Assembly (NCBI RefSeq): GCF_009649845.1
Contig: NZ_WJIE01000002.1
Location: 124,001 to 188,000, forward strand
Direction of reading: 5' to 3'
DNA from: Polyangium spumosum
Lineage (GTDB): Bacteria; Myxococcota_A; Polyangia; Polyangiales; Polyangiaceae
DNA: 64,000 nucleotides
Shown: one piece after another, positions 8,301-17,636 of the stretch
Layout: every line of letters starts with the position of its first letter
Position numbering within the stretch: position 1 is the stretch's first letter
Made by a program: the position numbers and the translations under genes
The notes under the pieces: model-generated
What the model saw: only the letters and a program-made list of their open reading frames with translations
Told to the model about the DNA's origin: nothing
The model's database searches: none

Positions 8301-9996
8301 CGACGCACTGGCCCGGCTGCGGCACGGGCTGCGCGGGGTTACACGCCTGCGTGCCCTGGCAGTTCGCCGGGGTCGGCTCGCCGCACGGGACCGCGGGGAT
8401 GTTGTCGTCCGCGATGCCGTCACAGTCGTTGTCGCAGCCGTCGCAGACCTCGGGCGAGGGCACGCAGTTCGGGCAGACGTTCTCGTCGGTCAGGCCGTCG
8501 CAGTCGTTGTCCTGGCCGTCGCAGGTCTCGGTCGTGGGACACTGCGCGGGGTTGCCGCACTTCGTCTGGCCCTCGTCGACGCCGTCCTGGCAGTTGTTGT
8601 CGACGTTGTCGCAGATCTCTTTGGGATCGTAACAAAGCCAGTTCGCCGGCTGCGTCGACTGCGCGTCGGTCGTACACGGCAGGAGCGCCTCGTTGCCGTC
8701 CGGATCCGCCCCCGTGATCGAGTTCGTGTAGCTGGTGAGGCACGCATTGCGCTGCGCGGTCGTCGACCAGGCGCAGCACGCCTTGCCCTTGTTGCAGTAG
8801 TGCTTGTAGCCCTCGTCCGTGCAGCCGTTGCAGTTGTCGTCGCCGTTGTTGCAGACCTCGGGTTTGGCCGCGTTGCCGACGATCGACGCCAGCGCCTTCG
8901 CCAGCTCGACCTCGTTGTTCGCCGTGTAGGACTTGGTGGTGCCGCCGGCGAACGCGATCGCGTCCGTGTTCGCCGTCGAGCCGCCCGCGAAGTTGACGAC
9001 GTAGACCGGGACCTTCCAGTTCTTGCCGCCGATCGTGATGCCGTTGTTGAAGAGATCCGACGCGGCGTTCTCCGCGGCCGACTGGGTGTCACACGTCTCG
9101 TCGCCGTCCGTGACGACGATGACGTTGACGCTGCGACACGGCCGATCCTGCGAGTTCATCGGCGTGGTGAGGTTCGCCCCGAAGCCGAAGCCGCTCGCGC
9201 AGTAGTTCGAGTTGCTCCAGTTTGGGTTCCAGCCCGAGCGAAGGTACTGGGCGACCGTGCGGATCGAGCCCGCGATCGGCGTCGCGCCGTCCGCGAAGAG
9301 CTCCTTGTTGTCGTTGCACAGGCCGTCGAACCACTGCAGGAGCTCCGGCACGTTCGAGGCCGGCGCGGCAGGGCCCCACCAGGGATCCTGCGGCAGAGGC
9401 ACGACGATGTTGCCGCCGTTGCGCCAGGTGTTCTCGGGGAAGTTCGGCGTGCCGGGGCCGGCGCCGCTCGAGCAGTTCGGGTTGTTGCCGCACTTGCTCG
9501 AGCCGCCGGGCAGGTCCGTGATGGTGCAGCCGTAATTGTCCGGGTTACACGTGCCCCCGTTTGGCGTGCCGCAATCGCTCACGCACACCCCGCCCGCGCC
9601 GAACGAGCAGTTCGACATGATGCCGGCGTACGTCGAGAGCCCGAAGTTCACCTCGCCGGCGAACGCCTGCACCGTTTGCCGGAGCGCGCATTTCGCGTCG
9701 TTCAACCGGCTCGGAATCATGCCGCAGGAGTTCAGCTTGTACCCCGGCGAGGCCGAGTTGCACTCGACCGTCACGGCCGTGGGCGGCGTCGTACACGTGG
9801 TCATCGAGCCGGACGTGTCGGAGACGACCATGAAGTACGGGCGCGACGGCGCGGGCCAATCCGCGGGGTTTTGCGAGAGGCACGCGGCCGCCTCCTGCGC
9901 GTCCGCCGGCGGGGTGAACGCAGCGGCCGCGGCGATCCCTGTGAGCGCGGCGAACGAGGTGAGGATGCCTTTCGAGGGCTGCCGGAACAAAGCCAT
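5371..9996 (-). CDS. Giant secreted VWA + MopE-repeat protein with MYXO-CTERM-like sorting tail
   Basis: 1541 residues. The ATG at 9996 has GGAGC upstream and begins a signal peptide ending near PADAQ; the frame extends 39 residues upstream without signal character. A von Willebrand factor A domain follows: metal site DTSGS at 60-64 and later VVTDGDETCD. Next come about 14 CDGxDNDCDGxxDE-type acidic Cys repeats. A C-terminal section of EGF-like CPMGQVC / GEVCKDG modules follows, then a Gly/Ala linker. The tail has GGGGCACDVGA, a hydrophobic stretch and an Arg cluster, which is the Cys-helix-Arg plan of MYXO-CTERM surface anchors. Inference: a cell-surface protein with metal-dependent adhesion and Ca or Cu binding through the repeats. 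The stop overlaps the next gene by 4 nt, so the two are made together. Confidence 0.88.
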   Translation of the reverse strand: MALFRQPSKGILTSFAALTGIAAAAAFTPPADAQEAAACLSQNPADWPAPSRPYFMVVSDTSGSMTTCTTPPTAVTVECNSASPGYKLNSCGMIPSRLNDAKCALRQTVQAFAGEVNFGLSTYAGIMSNCSFGAGGVCVSDCGTPNGGTCNPDNYGCTITDLPGGSSKCGNNPNCSSGAGPGTPNFPENTWRNGGNIVVPLPQDPWWGPAAPASNVPELLQWFDGLCNDNKELFADGATPIAGSIRTVAQYLRSGWNPNWSNSNYCASGFGFGANLTTPMNSQDRPCRSVNVIVVTDGDETCDTQSAAENAASDLFNNGITIGGKNWKVPVYVVNFAGGSTANTDAIAFAGGTTKSYTANNEVELAKALASIVGNAAKPEVCNNGDDNCNGCTDEGYKHYCNKGKACCAWSTTAQRNACLTSYTNSITGADPDGNEALLPCTTDAQSTQPANWLCYDPKEICDNVDNNCQDGVDEGQTKCGNPAQCPTTETCDGQDNDCDGLTDENVCPNCVPSPEVCDGCDNDCDGIADDNIPAVPCGEPTPANCQGTQACNPAQPVPQPGQCVAGGGLGVCQNNPIAETCDGIDNDCDGIIDDSVPPTACVPAGTPGGLVYGGTSQCKQGSRPCGSMTCTGFVGPSAEVCDGIDNDCDGQVDEGAAGVGTQCGQALPPCTPGTLACVNGALVCQGGTGPQPEVCDAVDNNCNGIVDEAPLADGPLAGQSGCWQNPGNCCVFKNLQWCPPSGGTCNGNGTLTSPCNRGTLVCSSGAWACQGPVGPQTEQCDSADNNCDGLVDNVPGTGGPCGSDVGECVAGVQQCGPNGVECIGQVGPSTEICDGKDNDCDGVIDDNVGGLGLPCGINQPPCSLGQTACVNGAVVCQGGIQAQAEVCDGVDNDCDGKIDDAPLFDAPAAGQNGCWNIPDPTGACGCSHYGLEWCPPPGASCGDNGMLAPPCNKGTLACQGALGWACVNAKGPEAEACDGLDNNCDGMIDDGSFMGEGASCGSDVGQCMPGLIDCTGGILDCVGDVPPSPELCNGLDDDCDSTVDNGIVVGGSCTPPYDTMQYPGPRDKGACQPGILQCDGMGGETCIGGTGPQPEICDGVDNDCDGSIDEAGPAPDGIDGTTNPLDPTQTIGGACGIDTGACQEGQWACLNGIFACLGGQGQTDEACDCEDNDCDGTTDEQDPNAAAICAPGNSCVKSGSACTCATPCQGGEFPCPPGQACEEVISSETGMPLGNFCIANNCGDCTTKTVKDAMGNTLCAPAGTPADANCVVPPVCVCKGIAGCKEPCDGVTCGAGEVCTNYGPNAGKCVQNNCFNVPCVGCGKVCNAGSCVDNPCKPDSCPMGQVCKPNDTFTDVTCVDSCADKSCGTGEVCKDGQCIPGCDPACVGAQVCDLSQSPPACVDNKCASPNCPDGSVCDPVTGTCGNDPCEGVLCPMGQVCQGGECAQGMGGSGGAGGGGGAGGGGGAGGGGSPTSTTGTGAGGAPADDGVWGLPTGGGGCACDVGAQDRNSGFALALAALALGVARRRSSGRRGGTEVSR

Positions 9997-10267
9997 GGGT
10001 AGCTCCGAGGAGGGCGCACGATCGTGCGACCGTTCCACACGCGCCTTCCCGTCGAGGACTCGACGTAGGCGCGCATCGTCCCTCAGGATCTCAGAGCCTT
10101 CGCCACACCACAAGCCCCGGAGACGCCCCCGAGGCGCCCCCCCAACACTCTTCGCAGCCCGGATCTTCCCTGCCGCGCGCGTCGCCCATTTGACGTAGGA
10201 CGTTGCCGCGCCGTGTCAGCGCACGCGCGCCCCCAGAATTCGACCGAGGGCACACGCCGCGTTCGTT

Positions 10268-11848
10268 TCAGGGCTTGACAGCGAAGAGGAAAGCGTCGTC
10301 GCCTGCCGCGGTCACGGGGCCGAGACCAAAATCGACCGTCCCGCCGAAGCTGCCGGTCAGCACCGCGTTGCCCGTCACGGCGTCGAAGACCATCGCCTGC
10401 GGCGCCTGCACGAGAGGCCCGCCGTACGAGCGTCCCCAGACGAGGCAGCCGTCCGTCCCGTCGAACCGGCCGAGGAACATGTCGAACCCCTCGACGCTCT
10501 TGATCGCGCCGCCGCCGAGATCGATGTCTCCCGTGAAAGCGCCCGCGAGCAGCACGTCGCCGTTCGGCGCGAAGGCCACGCCGTCGGCGCGCTGGAAGGT
10601 CCCATCGCCGAACGTCCGCGTGTACGTCTGCGCGCCGGCCGGGGTGAGCACCGAGACGAACGCGTCGTCGACCTCCAGGTTCGTCACGGGCTTGCCGCCG
10701 AGATCAAACGTGCCCTGGAACTGCCCCGCCACGGCCACCGCGCCCGTCGGCGAGACCGCGACGGCGTTCGCCGAGGCCTTGCCCGAGCCCGCGCTGAGCT
10801 TCGCCCAGATCGGCGCGCCCTGCGGGTCGAGCTTGGCGACGAACGCGTTCGGGTTGCCCTGGGCCGTGAGCGCCCCGTTTCCGAAATCGATCGAGCCCGA
10901 CGCCTCGCCCGCCAGGTACACGTTGCCCATGCCGTCGACCGCGAGGCCCTTCGCCGACTGATCCGCCTCGTTGCCGTAACGCCGGCTCCACTGGTGTTGC
11001 CCGAGCCCGTTGAACTTCGCGACGAACACGTCGAAGGCGTTACCCGTCGCGGTCAGGACGCCGCCGCCGAAGTCGACCTGCTGCTGGAAGTAGCCGGAGA
11101 TGACGACGTTGCCGAGGGCGTCGACCACGAGCGAGCGCGAATACTGGATGTTCGAATCGCCGAACTTCTGGCTCCACACGTGGGTGCCGTCGGGCGCGAA
11201 CTTCACGAGGAAGACGTCCTGGAAGAAGATGGTGTCGCTCGTGAGGTTCGACCCGCCGAAGTTGACGGTGCCGATGAAGATGCCCGTCACGTAGACGTTG
11301 CCCTGCGCGTCGGCGGCGATGCCCGTCGCGCTCTGGTTCTGCGCGTCGCCGAAGCGCTTCGCCCAGAGCACCTGGCCCGTGGGCGAGAGCTTCGCGACGA
11401 ACGCGTCCTCCTTGCCACCACTCGTGAGCATGTTGCCGCCGAGGTTCATCGCGCCCTGGAAGGCGCCGGCGAGGAGGATGTTGCCCTGCGCGTCGGTCGA
11501 GACGGACACGCCGCTCTGCACCTGCGCGTCGCCGTACGCGCTGGCGAACGCCGTGGTGCCGCCCGTCGGGCTCGGCGGGTCGCACACCGGCCCCATGCTG
11601 CCGCCGGTCCCGGAGCTCGACGAGGAGCTCGAGCTCGACGCGCTCTGCACGAAGTCCTGGAGGCCATCGCCGCCCTGGCCCCCCGTCGCGCCGGCGCCGC
11701 CCGAGCCGGCGCCCGAGCCCCCCGTGCCGCTCCCGTCCCCGCACGCCGACGCGAGCGCGACGAGCGCGCCCGCGCAGACGAACGAGGCCAGCACGGTGCC
11801 CGTGCCGAGGAGCTTGGTTGTCGAAGCGTGCGCGCGACGTGTCCGCAT
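10268..11848 (-). CDS. SBBP-type beta-propeller lipoprotein
   Basis: 526 residues, ATG with GGAGGA 8 nt upstream. The signal peptide ends at Cys 36 (LASAC), followed by a Gly/Ser/Ala linker and a poly-Ser stretch, the usual spacer of an outer-membrane lipoprotein. The rest is made of repeats of about 50 residues on the pattern GNVYVTG-F-GTVNFGG, then DAFVAKL-PTG-VLWAKRFGD; these are the blades of the SBBP (seven-bladed propeller) family. Such propellers usually bind partners rather than catalyse reactions. It lies 271 bp upstream of the giant MopE-repeat gene on the same strand, and the 271-bp gap between them shows no further gene. Confidence 0.87.
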   Translation of the reverse strand: MRTRRAHASTTKLLGTGTVLASFVCAGALVALASACGDGSGTGGSGAGSGGAGATGGQGGDGLQDFVQSASSSSSSSSSGTGGSMGPVCDPPSPTGGTTAFASAYGDAQVQSGVSVSTDAQGNILLAGAFQGAMNLGGNMLTSGGKEDAFVAKLSPTGQVLWAKRFGDAQNQSATGIAADAQGNVYVTGIFIGTVNFGGSNLTSDTIFFQDVFLVKFAPDGTHVWSQKFGDSNIQYSRSLVVDALGNVVISGYFQQQVDFGGGVLTATGNAFDVFVAKFNGLGQHQWSRRYGNEADQSAKGLAVDGMGNVYLAGEASGSIDFGNGALTAQGNPNAFVAKLDPQGAPIWAKLSAGSGKASANAVAVSPTGAVAVAGQFQGTFDLGGKPVTNLEVDDAFVSVLTPAGAQTYTRTFGDGTFQRADGVAFAPNGDVLLAGAFTGDIDLGGGAIKSVEGFDMFLGRFDGTDGCLVWGRSYGGPLVQAPQAMVFDAVTGNAVLTGSFGGTVDFGLGPVTAAGDDAFLFAVKP

Positions 11849-11951
11849 GAAGCCATTCCTCCGGTGAAGCGATATTCGCCAGCCCTCGGTGATATCAAGG
11901 GTGGGCGGACGCGTGTAGGGGGGGCTTTGCGCGGACGGGAGGAAAAGACGC

Positions 11952-13091
11952 TCAGCCGAAGAGCTGCTTGGCGATCACGAGCCGCTGGATCTGGCTCGTG
12001 CCTTCGTAGATCTGCAGCACCTTCGCGTCCCGCATGAGCTTCTCGACGGGGTACTCCTTCACGTACCCGTTGCCGCCGAAGACCTGCACCGCGTCGACCG
12101 CCGTCTGCATCGCGCTGTCGGCGCCGTAGGCCTTGGCGAAGCTCGAGACGATCGGGTCACGCACGCCGTGGTCGAGGTTCCACGCGGCCTTCTGGTAGAG
12201 CAGCCGCGTCGCCTCCACGCGGATCGCCATCTCCGCAATCATCCACTGCACGAGCTGGTGGTTCGCGATGGGCGTGCCGAAGGTCTTGCGCTCCTTCGCG
12301 TAGGCCACGCACTCGTCGAGGCAGCGGCGCATCAGGCCCGTCGCGCCCGCGCCGATGTCGGGGCGCGTCTGGTTGAACGTCTCCATCGCGAGCTTGAAGC
12401 CCTTGCCCTCGGGCGCGAGCAGGTTCGCCTTCGGCACGACCACGTCCTCGAGGAAGACCTGCGCCGTGTCGCTCGCGCGTTGCCCGAGTTTGTCCTCCTT
12501 CTTGCCCACGCGGACGCCGGGCGTGTCGCGATCGACGATGAACGCCGCGATGCCCTTGTGCCGGAGGTCGGGGTTGGTCGTCGCGAAGATCACGTAGAAC
12601 CGCGCGTAACTCGCGTTCGTGATCCAGCACTTCTGCCCGTTCAGCACGTAGTCGTCGCCGTGCTGCGCGAAGCGCGTCTTGATGCCGGCCACGTCGCTGC
12701 CCGCGTCGGGCTCGCTCGTCGCGTAACTCGCCATCACCGGCTCGCTCGTCAGCATGCCGAGGTACTTCTTCTTTTGCTCCTCGCTGCCGCCGAGCTTGAT
12801 CGGCGTGAGGGCGAGGCCGTTCGCGAGCAGGCTCGTCTGGATGCCCGTGCACCCGTACGCGAGCTCCTCCGTGATGATCGCGTTCTCGAGCTCGCCCATG
12901 CCCGAGCCGCCGTACTCCGCCGGGACCGTCGGGTTGACGAGGCCGATCTCCCACGCCTCGCGGAAGACCTCCATCGGGAAGCGGGACTCGTGATCACACG
13001 CGGCCGCGATCGGGGTGATCCGCTCCTTCGTGAAGCGGCGGGCGGTCTCGATGAGACCCTTGTGCTCTTCGGACAGCGAGAAATCCACCAC
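11952..13091 (-). CDS. Acyl-CoA dehydrogenase
   Basis: 379 residues, the normal length for this FAD enzyme, which oxidises acyl-CoA to trans-2-enoyl-CoA in fatty-acid or branched-chain amino-acid breakdown. Visible family motifs: CWITNASYA in the middle domain, the helix with KERKTFGTPIANHQLV, the FGGNGYVKEYP loop, and the catalytic Glu in LQIYEGTSQIQR near the C-terminus. The likely start is the first of two adjacent GTG codons, with GGAG 7 nt upstream; that site overlaps the end of the preceding 47-residue gene, so expression is probably linked to the ccm-like genes. The substrate cannot be read from the sequence. Confidence 0.93.
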   Translation of the reverse strand: MVDFSLSEEHKGLIETARRFTKERITPIAAACDHESRFPMEVFREAWEIGLVNPTVPAEYGGSGMGELENAIITEELAYGCTGIQTSLLANGLALTPIKLGGSEEQKKKYLGMLTSEPVMASYATSEPDAGSDVAGIKTRFAQHGDDYVLNGQKCWITNASYARFYVIFATTNPDLRHKGIAAFIVDRDTPGVRVGKKEDKLGQRASDTAQVFLEDVVVPKANLLAPEGKGFKLAMETFNQTRPDIGAGATGLMRRCLDECVAYAKERKTFGTPIANHQLVQWMIAEMAIRVEATRLLYQKAAWNLDHGVRDPIVSSFAKAYGADSAMQTAVDAVQVFGGNGYVKEYPVEKLMRDAKVLQIYEGTSQIQRLVIAKQLFG

Positions 13092-13097
13092 GGGCTC

Positions 13098-13241
13098 CTA
13101 CTCCTTCATCCTGCGCTTGCGCTTCTCGAGCTCCGCGCGCACGGCGCGCGCGCCCATCGTGTAACCGACCACGAGCCCGAGGAGAAGCACGCTCGGGATG
13201 TAGATCACGTGCTGGGGCGTGATCTCACCGAAGTTGAACAC
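13098..13241 (-). CDS. Small single-pass membrane protein (47 aa) after ccmD
   Basis: A short frame from a GTG at 13241 to TAG at 13098, beginning MFNFGEITPQ. Residues about 12-30 (VIYIPSVLLLGLVVGYTMG) form one membrane helix, followed by a strongly basic and charged tail (ELEKRKRRMKE). It starts 1 nt after the stop of the CcmD-like gene, and its end carries the ribosome site of the acyl-CoA dehydrogenase gene, so it is well placed to be a real gene. Its size and topology match CcmD-like subunits, but I do not recognise a family. It may be an accessory part of the haem exporter. Confidence 0.6.
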   Translation of the reverse strand: MFNFGEITPQHVIYIPSVLLLGLVVGYTMGARAVRAELEKRKRRMKE

Positions 13242-13242
13242 G

Positions 13243-13509
13243 TCACTCGCCCCCGCTCTTCGCGCGCGCCTTCTGCAGGGCCGCCTCGAGCGTCTCGATG
13301 CGCCGATCCAGCCGGCGCTGCCGCCGGAACATCGACGCGACGAACACGAGGATCACGATCCAGATGATCGCGTACGCCTCGACGAGCAGCTTCTCGCCGC
13401 TCTGCATCTGGTTGCCGCCCTCGACCGCGCGGAAGCTCGTCGAGCGATCGTCGGCCGTCCCCTGCCCGGCCGATCCCGGCGCCTCTTGTGCTGCTTGTTC
13501 CGACGACAT
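13243..13509 (-). CDS. ccmD: CcmD-family small haem-export subunit
   Basis: 88 residues. The ATG at 13509 has GAGGAG 8 nt upstream and starts 5 nt after the CcmC stop; a GTG at 13518 would overlap that stop but lacks a site at good spacing. The first ~35 residues are polar and of low complexity. One membrane helix (AYAIIWIVILVFVASMF) follows, then the basic stretch RRQRRLDRRIETLEAAL, the layout of the alternative CcmD family. CcmD proteins stabilise the CcmABC/CcmE haem-delivery complex in the inner membrane. Confidence 0.72.
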   Translation of the reverse strand: MSSEQAAQEAPGSAGQGTADDRSTSFRAVEGGNQMQSGEKLLVEAYAIIWIVILVFVASMFRRQRRLDRRIETLEAALQKARAKSGGE

Positions 13510-13514
13510 CCCTC

Positions 13515-14264
13515 TCACTCCTCGCCTACGCCGAGCTCGAGCGCCTCTTCCTCGGCCTCACCGAGCCGCGCGGACGCGAGCTCGATCCGCACGCGGGTCC
13601 AGATGAGCACCACCGCGAGCAACGTGAACGTGACGAACCCGAGCAGGAGCGCGAGCTTCATGTCCGGGTGCTTGATCCCGCCGCCGCCCGAGGTGATCAC
13701 CTTCGGGTGGTTGCCGCCCCACTTCTGCACCGAGTAGTGGATGATCGGCAGGTTCGCCGCGCCGAGCACCCCGAGCGCCGCCGCGAACTTCCGCTCCGCA
13801 TCCCCGTCGCCCGCGAACGCCCGCAAGACCACGTACGCGACGTAGATCAAGACCGAGAGCAGCGCCGTCGTGAGCCGCGGATCCCACGTCCAGTAGACGC
13901 CCCACGCCTTCGCGCCCCACAGCGCCCCCGTCACGAGCACGAGGATCCCCATCGCCACGGCCGTCTCCGCGCCCGCACGTGCGAACGCGTCCCACCCACG
14001 CGTGCCCTTCGCGAGGTAACCGGCCGAACCCACGAAACACGCGGCAGCCCCGACGTACATCGAGTACGCGATGGGCACGTGGAAGTAGAAAATCTTCTGC
14101 ACGATGCCCATCGTCGATTCGACGGGCGCCTTGAAGAAGATCACCTGAAGGCTGATCACGAACGCGGCCGCGGTCAGGGCGAGCACCGTGTAAAACACGG
14201 CGTCGCCGCCGGAGCGCGACGTCTCGACCTTCGTTCCGGCAGCCAGTGCCTCGCTCGACGCCAT
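13515..14264 (-). CDS. ccmC: CcmC/CcsA-type haem handling protein
   Basis: 249 residues from the ATG at 14264; a TTG at 14288 is possible but would add only 8 residues. Six hydrophobic helices are visible. The haem-handling Trp-rich motif is present as WGAKAWGVYWTWDPR, with FHVP before it and IHYSVQKWGG after it, supplying the conserved His residues. CcmC presents haem to CcmE in system-I cytochrome c maturation. It is followed by ccmD, a second tiny membrane protein and an acyl-CoA dehydrogenase; the other ccm genes (A, B, E, F, G, H) are not in the window. Divergent from the Ser/Thr kinase. Confidence 0.9.
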   Translation of the reverse strand: MASSEALAAGTKVETSRSGGDAVFYTVLALTAAAFVISLQVIFFKAPVESTMGIVQKIFYFHVPIAYSMYVGAAACFVGSAGYLAKGTRGWDAFARAGAETAVAMGILVLVTGALWGAKAWGVYWTWDPRLTTALLSVLIYVAYVVLRAFAGDGDAERKFAAALGVLGAANLPIIHYSVQKWGGNHPKVITSGGGGIKHPDMKLALLLGFVTFTLLAVVLIWTRVRIELASARLGEAEEEALELGVGEE

Positions 14265-14416
14265 GGTGAACGGCCACGGTAGTGCCAAGGACGCGGGTGT
14301 TCAAGGACCCACACCGCCGCGCCTCTTCGCCCCGTTTCCGTGCGCAGGCACCCCCTCCTGGAAAGTATCCCTCGGCGACGAGCTGATCTATCCTCGCCCT
14401 CCGAACCGCGAACCCC

Positions 14417-16216
<1,800 letters not shown>

Positions 16217-16222
16217 GAGAAA

Positions 16223-17587
16223 TCAGAGCCCGTCGGGCGCGATCGCGTCCCAGCCGGTCGCTTTGGCGAGCTTGCTCATGGCGAGGTCGAGCTCCATCGT
16301 CGCGTTCATCAGGTTGAACCGGTTCGTCGCGTACGCCTTCGCCGGGTCGAGGACGTCTTTCTCCTCGCGGGTCCCCACGTCGATGCCCTGCTGCACCGTG
16401 ATCATCCACTTGCGGGCATACGAGACCGCCTTCGAATACGCATCCACGCGCTTCTGCCAGTCGACGACCTCGGCATAGGCCGTCTCCACCTCGACGCCCG
16501 CGCCGCCGAGCGCGAGTTTCTCCGTCGCGCGCATCTCCTCGAGCTGCGACTTGGCGAAATCGATACGCGCCGATTGCGGCAGGAAATCGAGCTTCCACTG
16601 GAAGACGACGGCCGCGCCGTACCAGAAGAAGTTCGCCGTATCCGCGCCGAACGGGTTGATCTGGTTCGCCACCTCGGGCGCCCGCGCGTATCCCGCGTTC
16701 AGCCCGAGGCCGATATCGGGGAAGAGCTGCGCCCGCGCGACCTCGACCTGCGCGCGCCGCGCCTGCACCCCGGCCCGCGCCATCGCCAGCTCCGGCCGGT
16801 GGAGCCGCGCCGCCGTGAGGTACCGCGAGACGTGCCCGAGCTTGTGCTTCGGCGGCTTGAGCGGCGCGTCCGGGATATCGAGGTCCCGGATCCCCGTGAA
16901 GAACCGGAGCCCCGCGAGCGCCACCGTCGTGTACCGCGCGACCTCCGCCTCGCGCACGTCGAGCTCGGCCGTGTACGTCTGCAGCTTGAAGAGCTCGATC
17001 GGATCGGCGTCGTCCTCCTCGACGGCCTCCTTCATCTTGCTCACGGCCTTGTCGATCGCGCCGCGCACGTCCTTGAGGAGCAGCGCCCCGTCCCGCGCGA
17101 GCTGCAGGCCGAAATAGGCCCGGCGTACGTCGAAGCGCACGGCGTCGCGCTCCTTCTCGACGTTCGCCTGGTTCACCTTCACGTTCGCCTCGGCCGCCTC
17201 CCACAGATTCGTGATCTTGCCGAAGGTCCAGAGCGGCACGACCCCGTCGATGGAAGCCCTCCACGCGAGCCCGAGGCTGCTCGTCAGCGAGACGTCGGTG
17301 TTCGGGCTGAAGACGTTGTTTCCGAGCACGGTCGGCGCGAGTCCGATGCCGCCGCTCATGCGGAACTGGCTGAACGGCGCGCGGTGGGCCTCGTCGAGCT
17401 GCGCCCGCACCTGCGCGAGCCGCGCCCGGGCCGCGAGCACGTTCGGGTGATTGCGCTCGGCGAGGCCCAGGATCTGCGGCAGATCGTAGACGACCTTGTC
17501 CGCGGCCTCCGCGCTCGCCGGCAGGGCCATGACGCCCAGGGAGAGGGCGGCCCCGAGGAGCCATCGCCGGATCGACCGCTGCGCCAT
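16223..17587 (-). CDS. TolC-family outer-membrane efflux protein
   Basis: 454 residues from the ATG at 17587, with AGAGG upstream; the frame extends 21 residues further but without signal character. A signal peptide ends at ASAEAAD. The body has the TolC layout: two similar halves with long amphipathic helices, including QILGLAERNHPNVLAARARL at the first helix and a second copy beginning near RPELAMARAGVQARRAQ. TolC proteins form trimeric outer-membrane channels for RND, ABC or MFS exporters. No inner-membrane pump or adaptor gene is adjacent. It lies 49 bp downstream of an NtrC-type regulator on the same strand, so the two may be cotranscribed. Confidence 0.87.
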   Translation of the reverse strand: MAQRSIRRWLLGAALSLGVMALPASAEAADKVVYDLPQILGLAERNHPNVLAARARLAQVRAQLDEAHRAPFSQFRMSGGIGLAPTVLGNNVFSPNTDVSLTSSLGLAWRASIDGVVPLWTFGKITNLWEAAEANVKVNQANVEKERDAVRFDVRRAYFGLQLARDGALLLKDVRGAIDKAVSKMKEAVEEDDADPIELFKLQTYTAELDVREAEVARYTTVALAGLRFFTGIRDLDIPDAPLKPPKHKLGHVSRYLTAARLHRPELAMARAGVQARRAQVEVARAQLFPDIGLGLNAGYARAPEVANQINPFGADTANFFWYGAAVVFQWKLDFLPQSARIDFAKSQLEEMRATEKLALGGAGVEVETAYAEVVDWQKRVDAYSKAVSYARKWMITVQQGIDVGTREEKDVLDPAKAYATNRFNLMNATMELDLAMSKLAKATGWDAIAPDGL

Positions 17588-17636
17588 GTCGGGCCTCTTT
17601 TTCACAGGGGGCCGCCGGCCGCAAGTTCGATGGGGG

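Noticed and set aside
7210-10002. 930-codon plus-strand frame
   Set aside because: Same antisense shadow effect over the VWA gene; repeats mirror the Cys repeats on the other strand.
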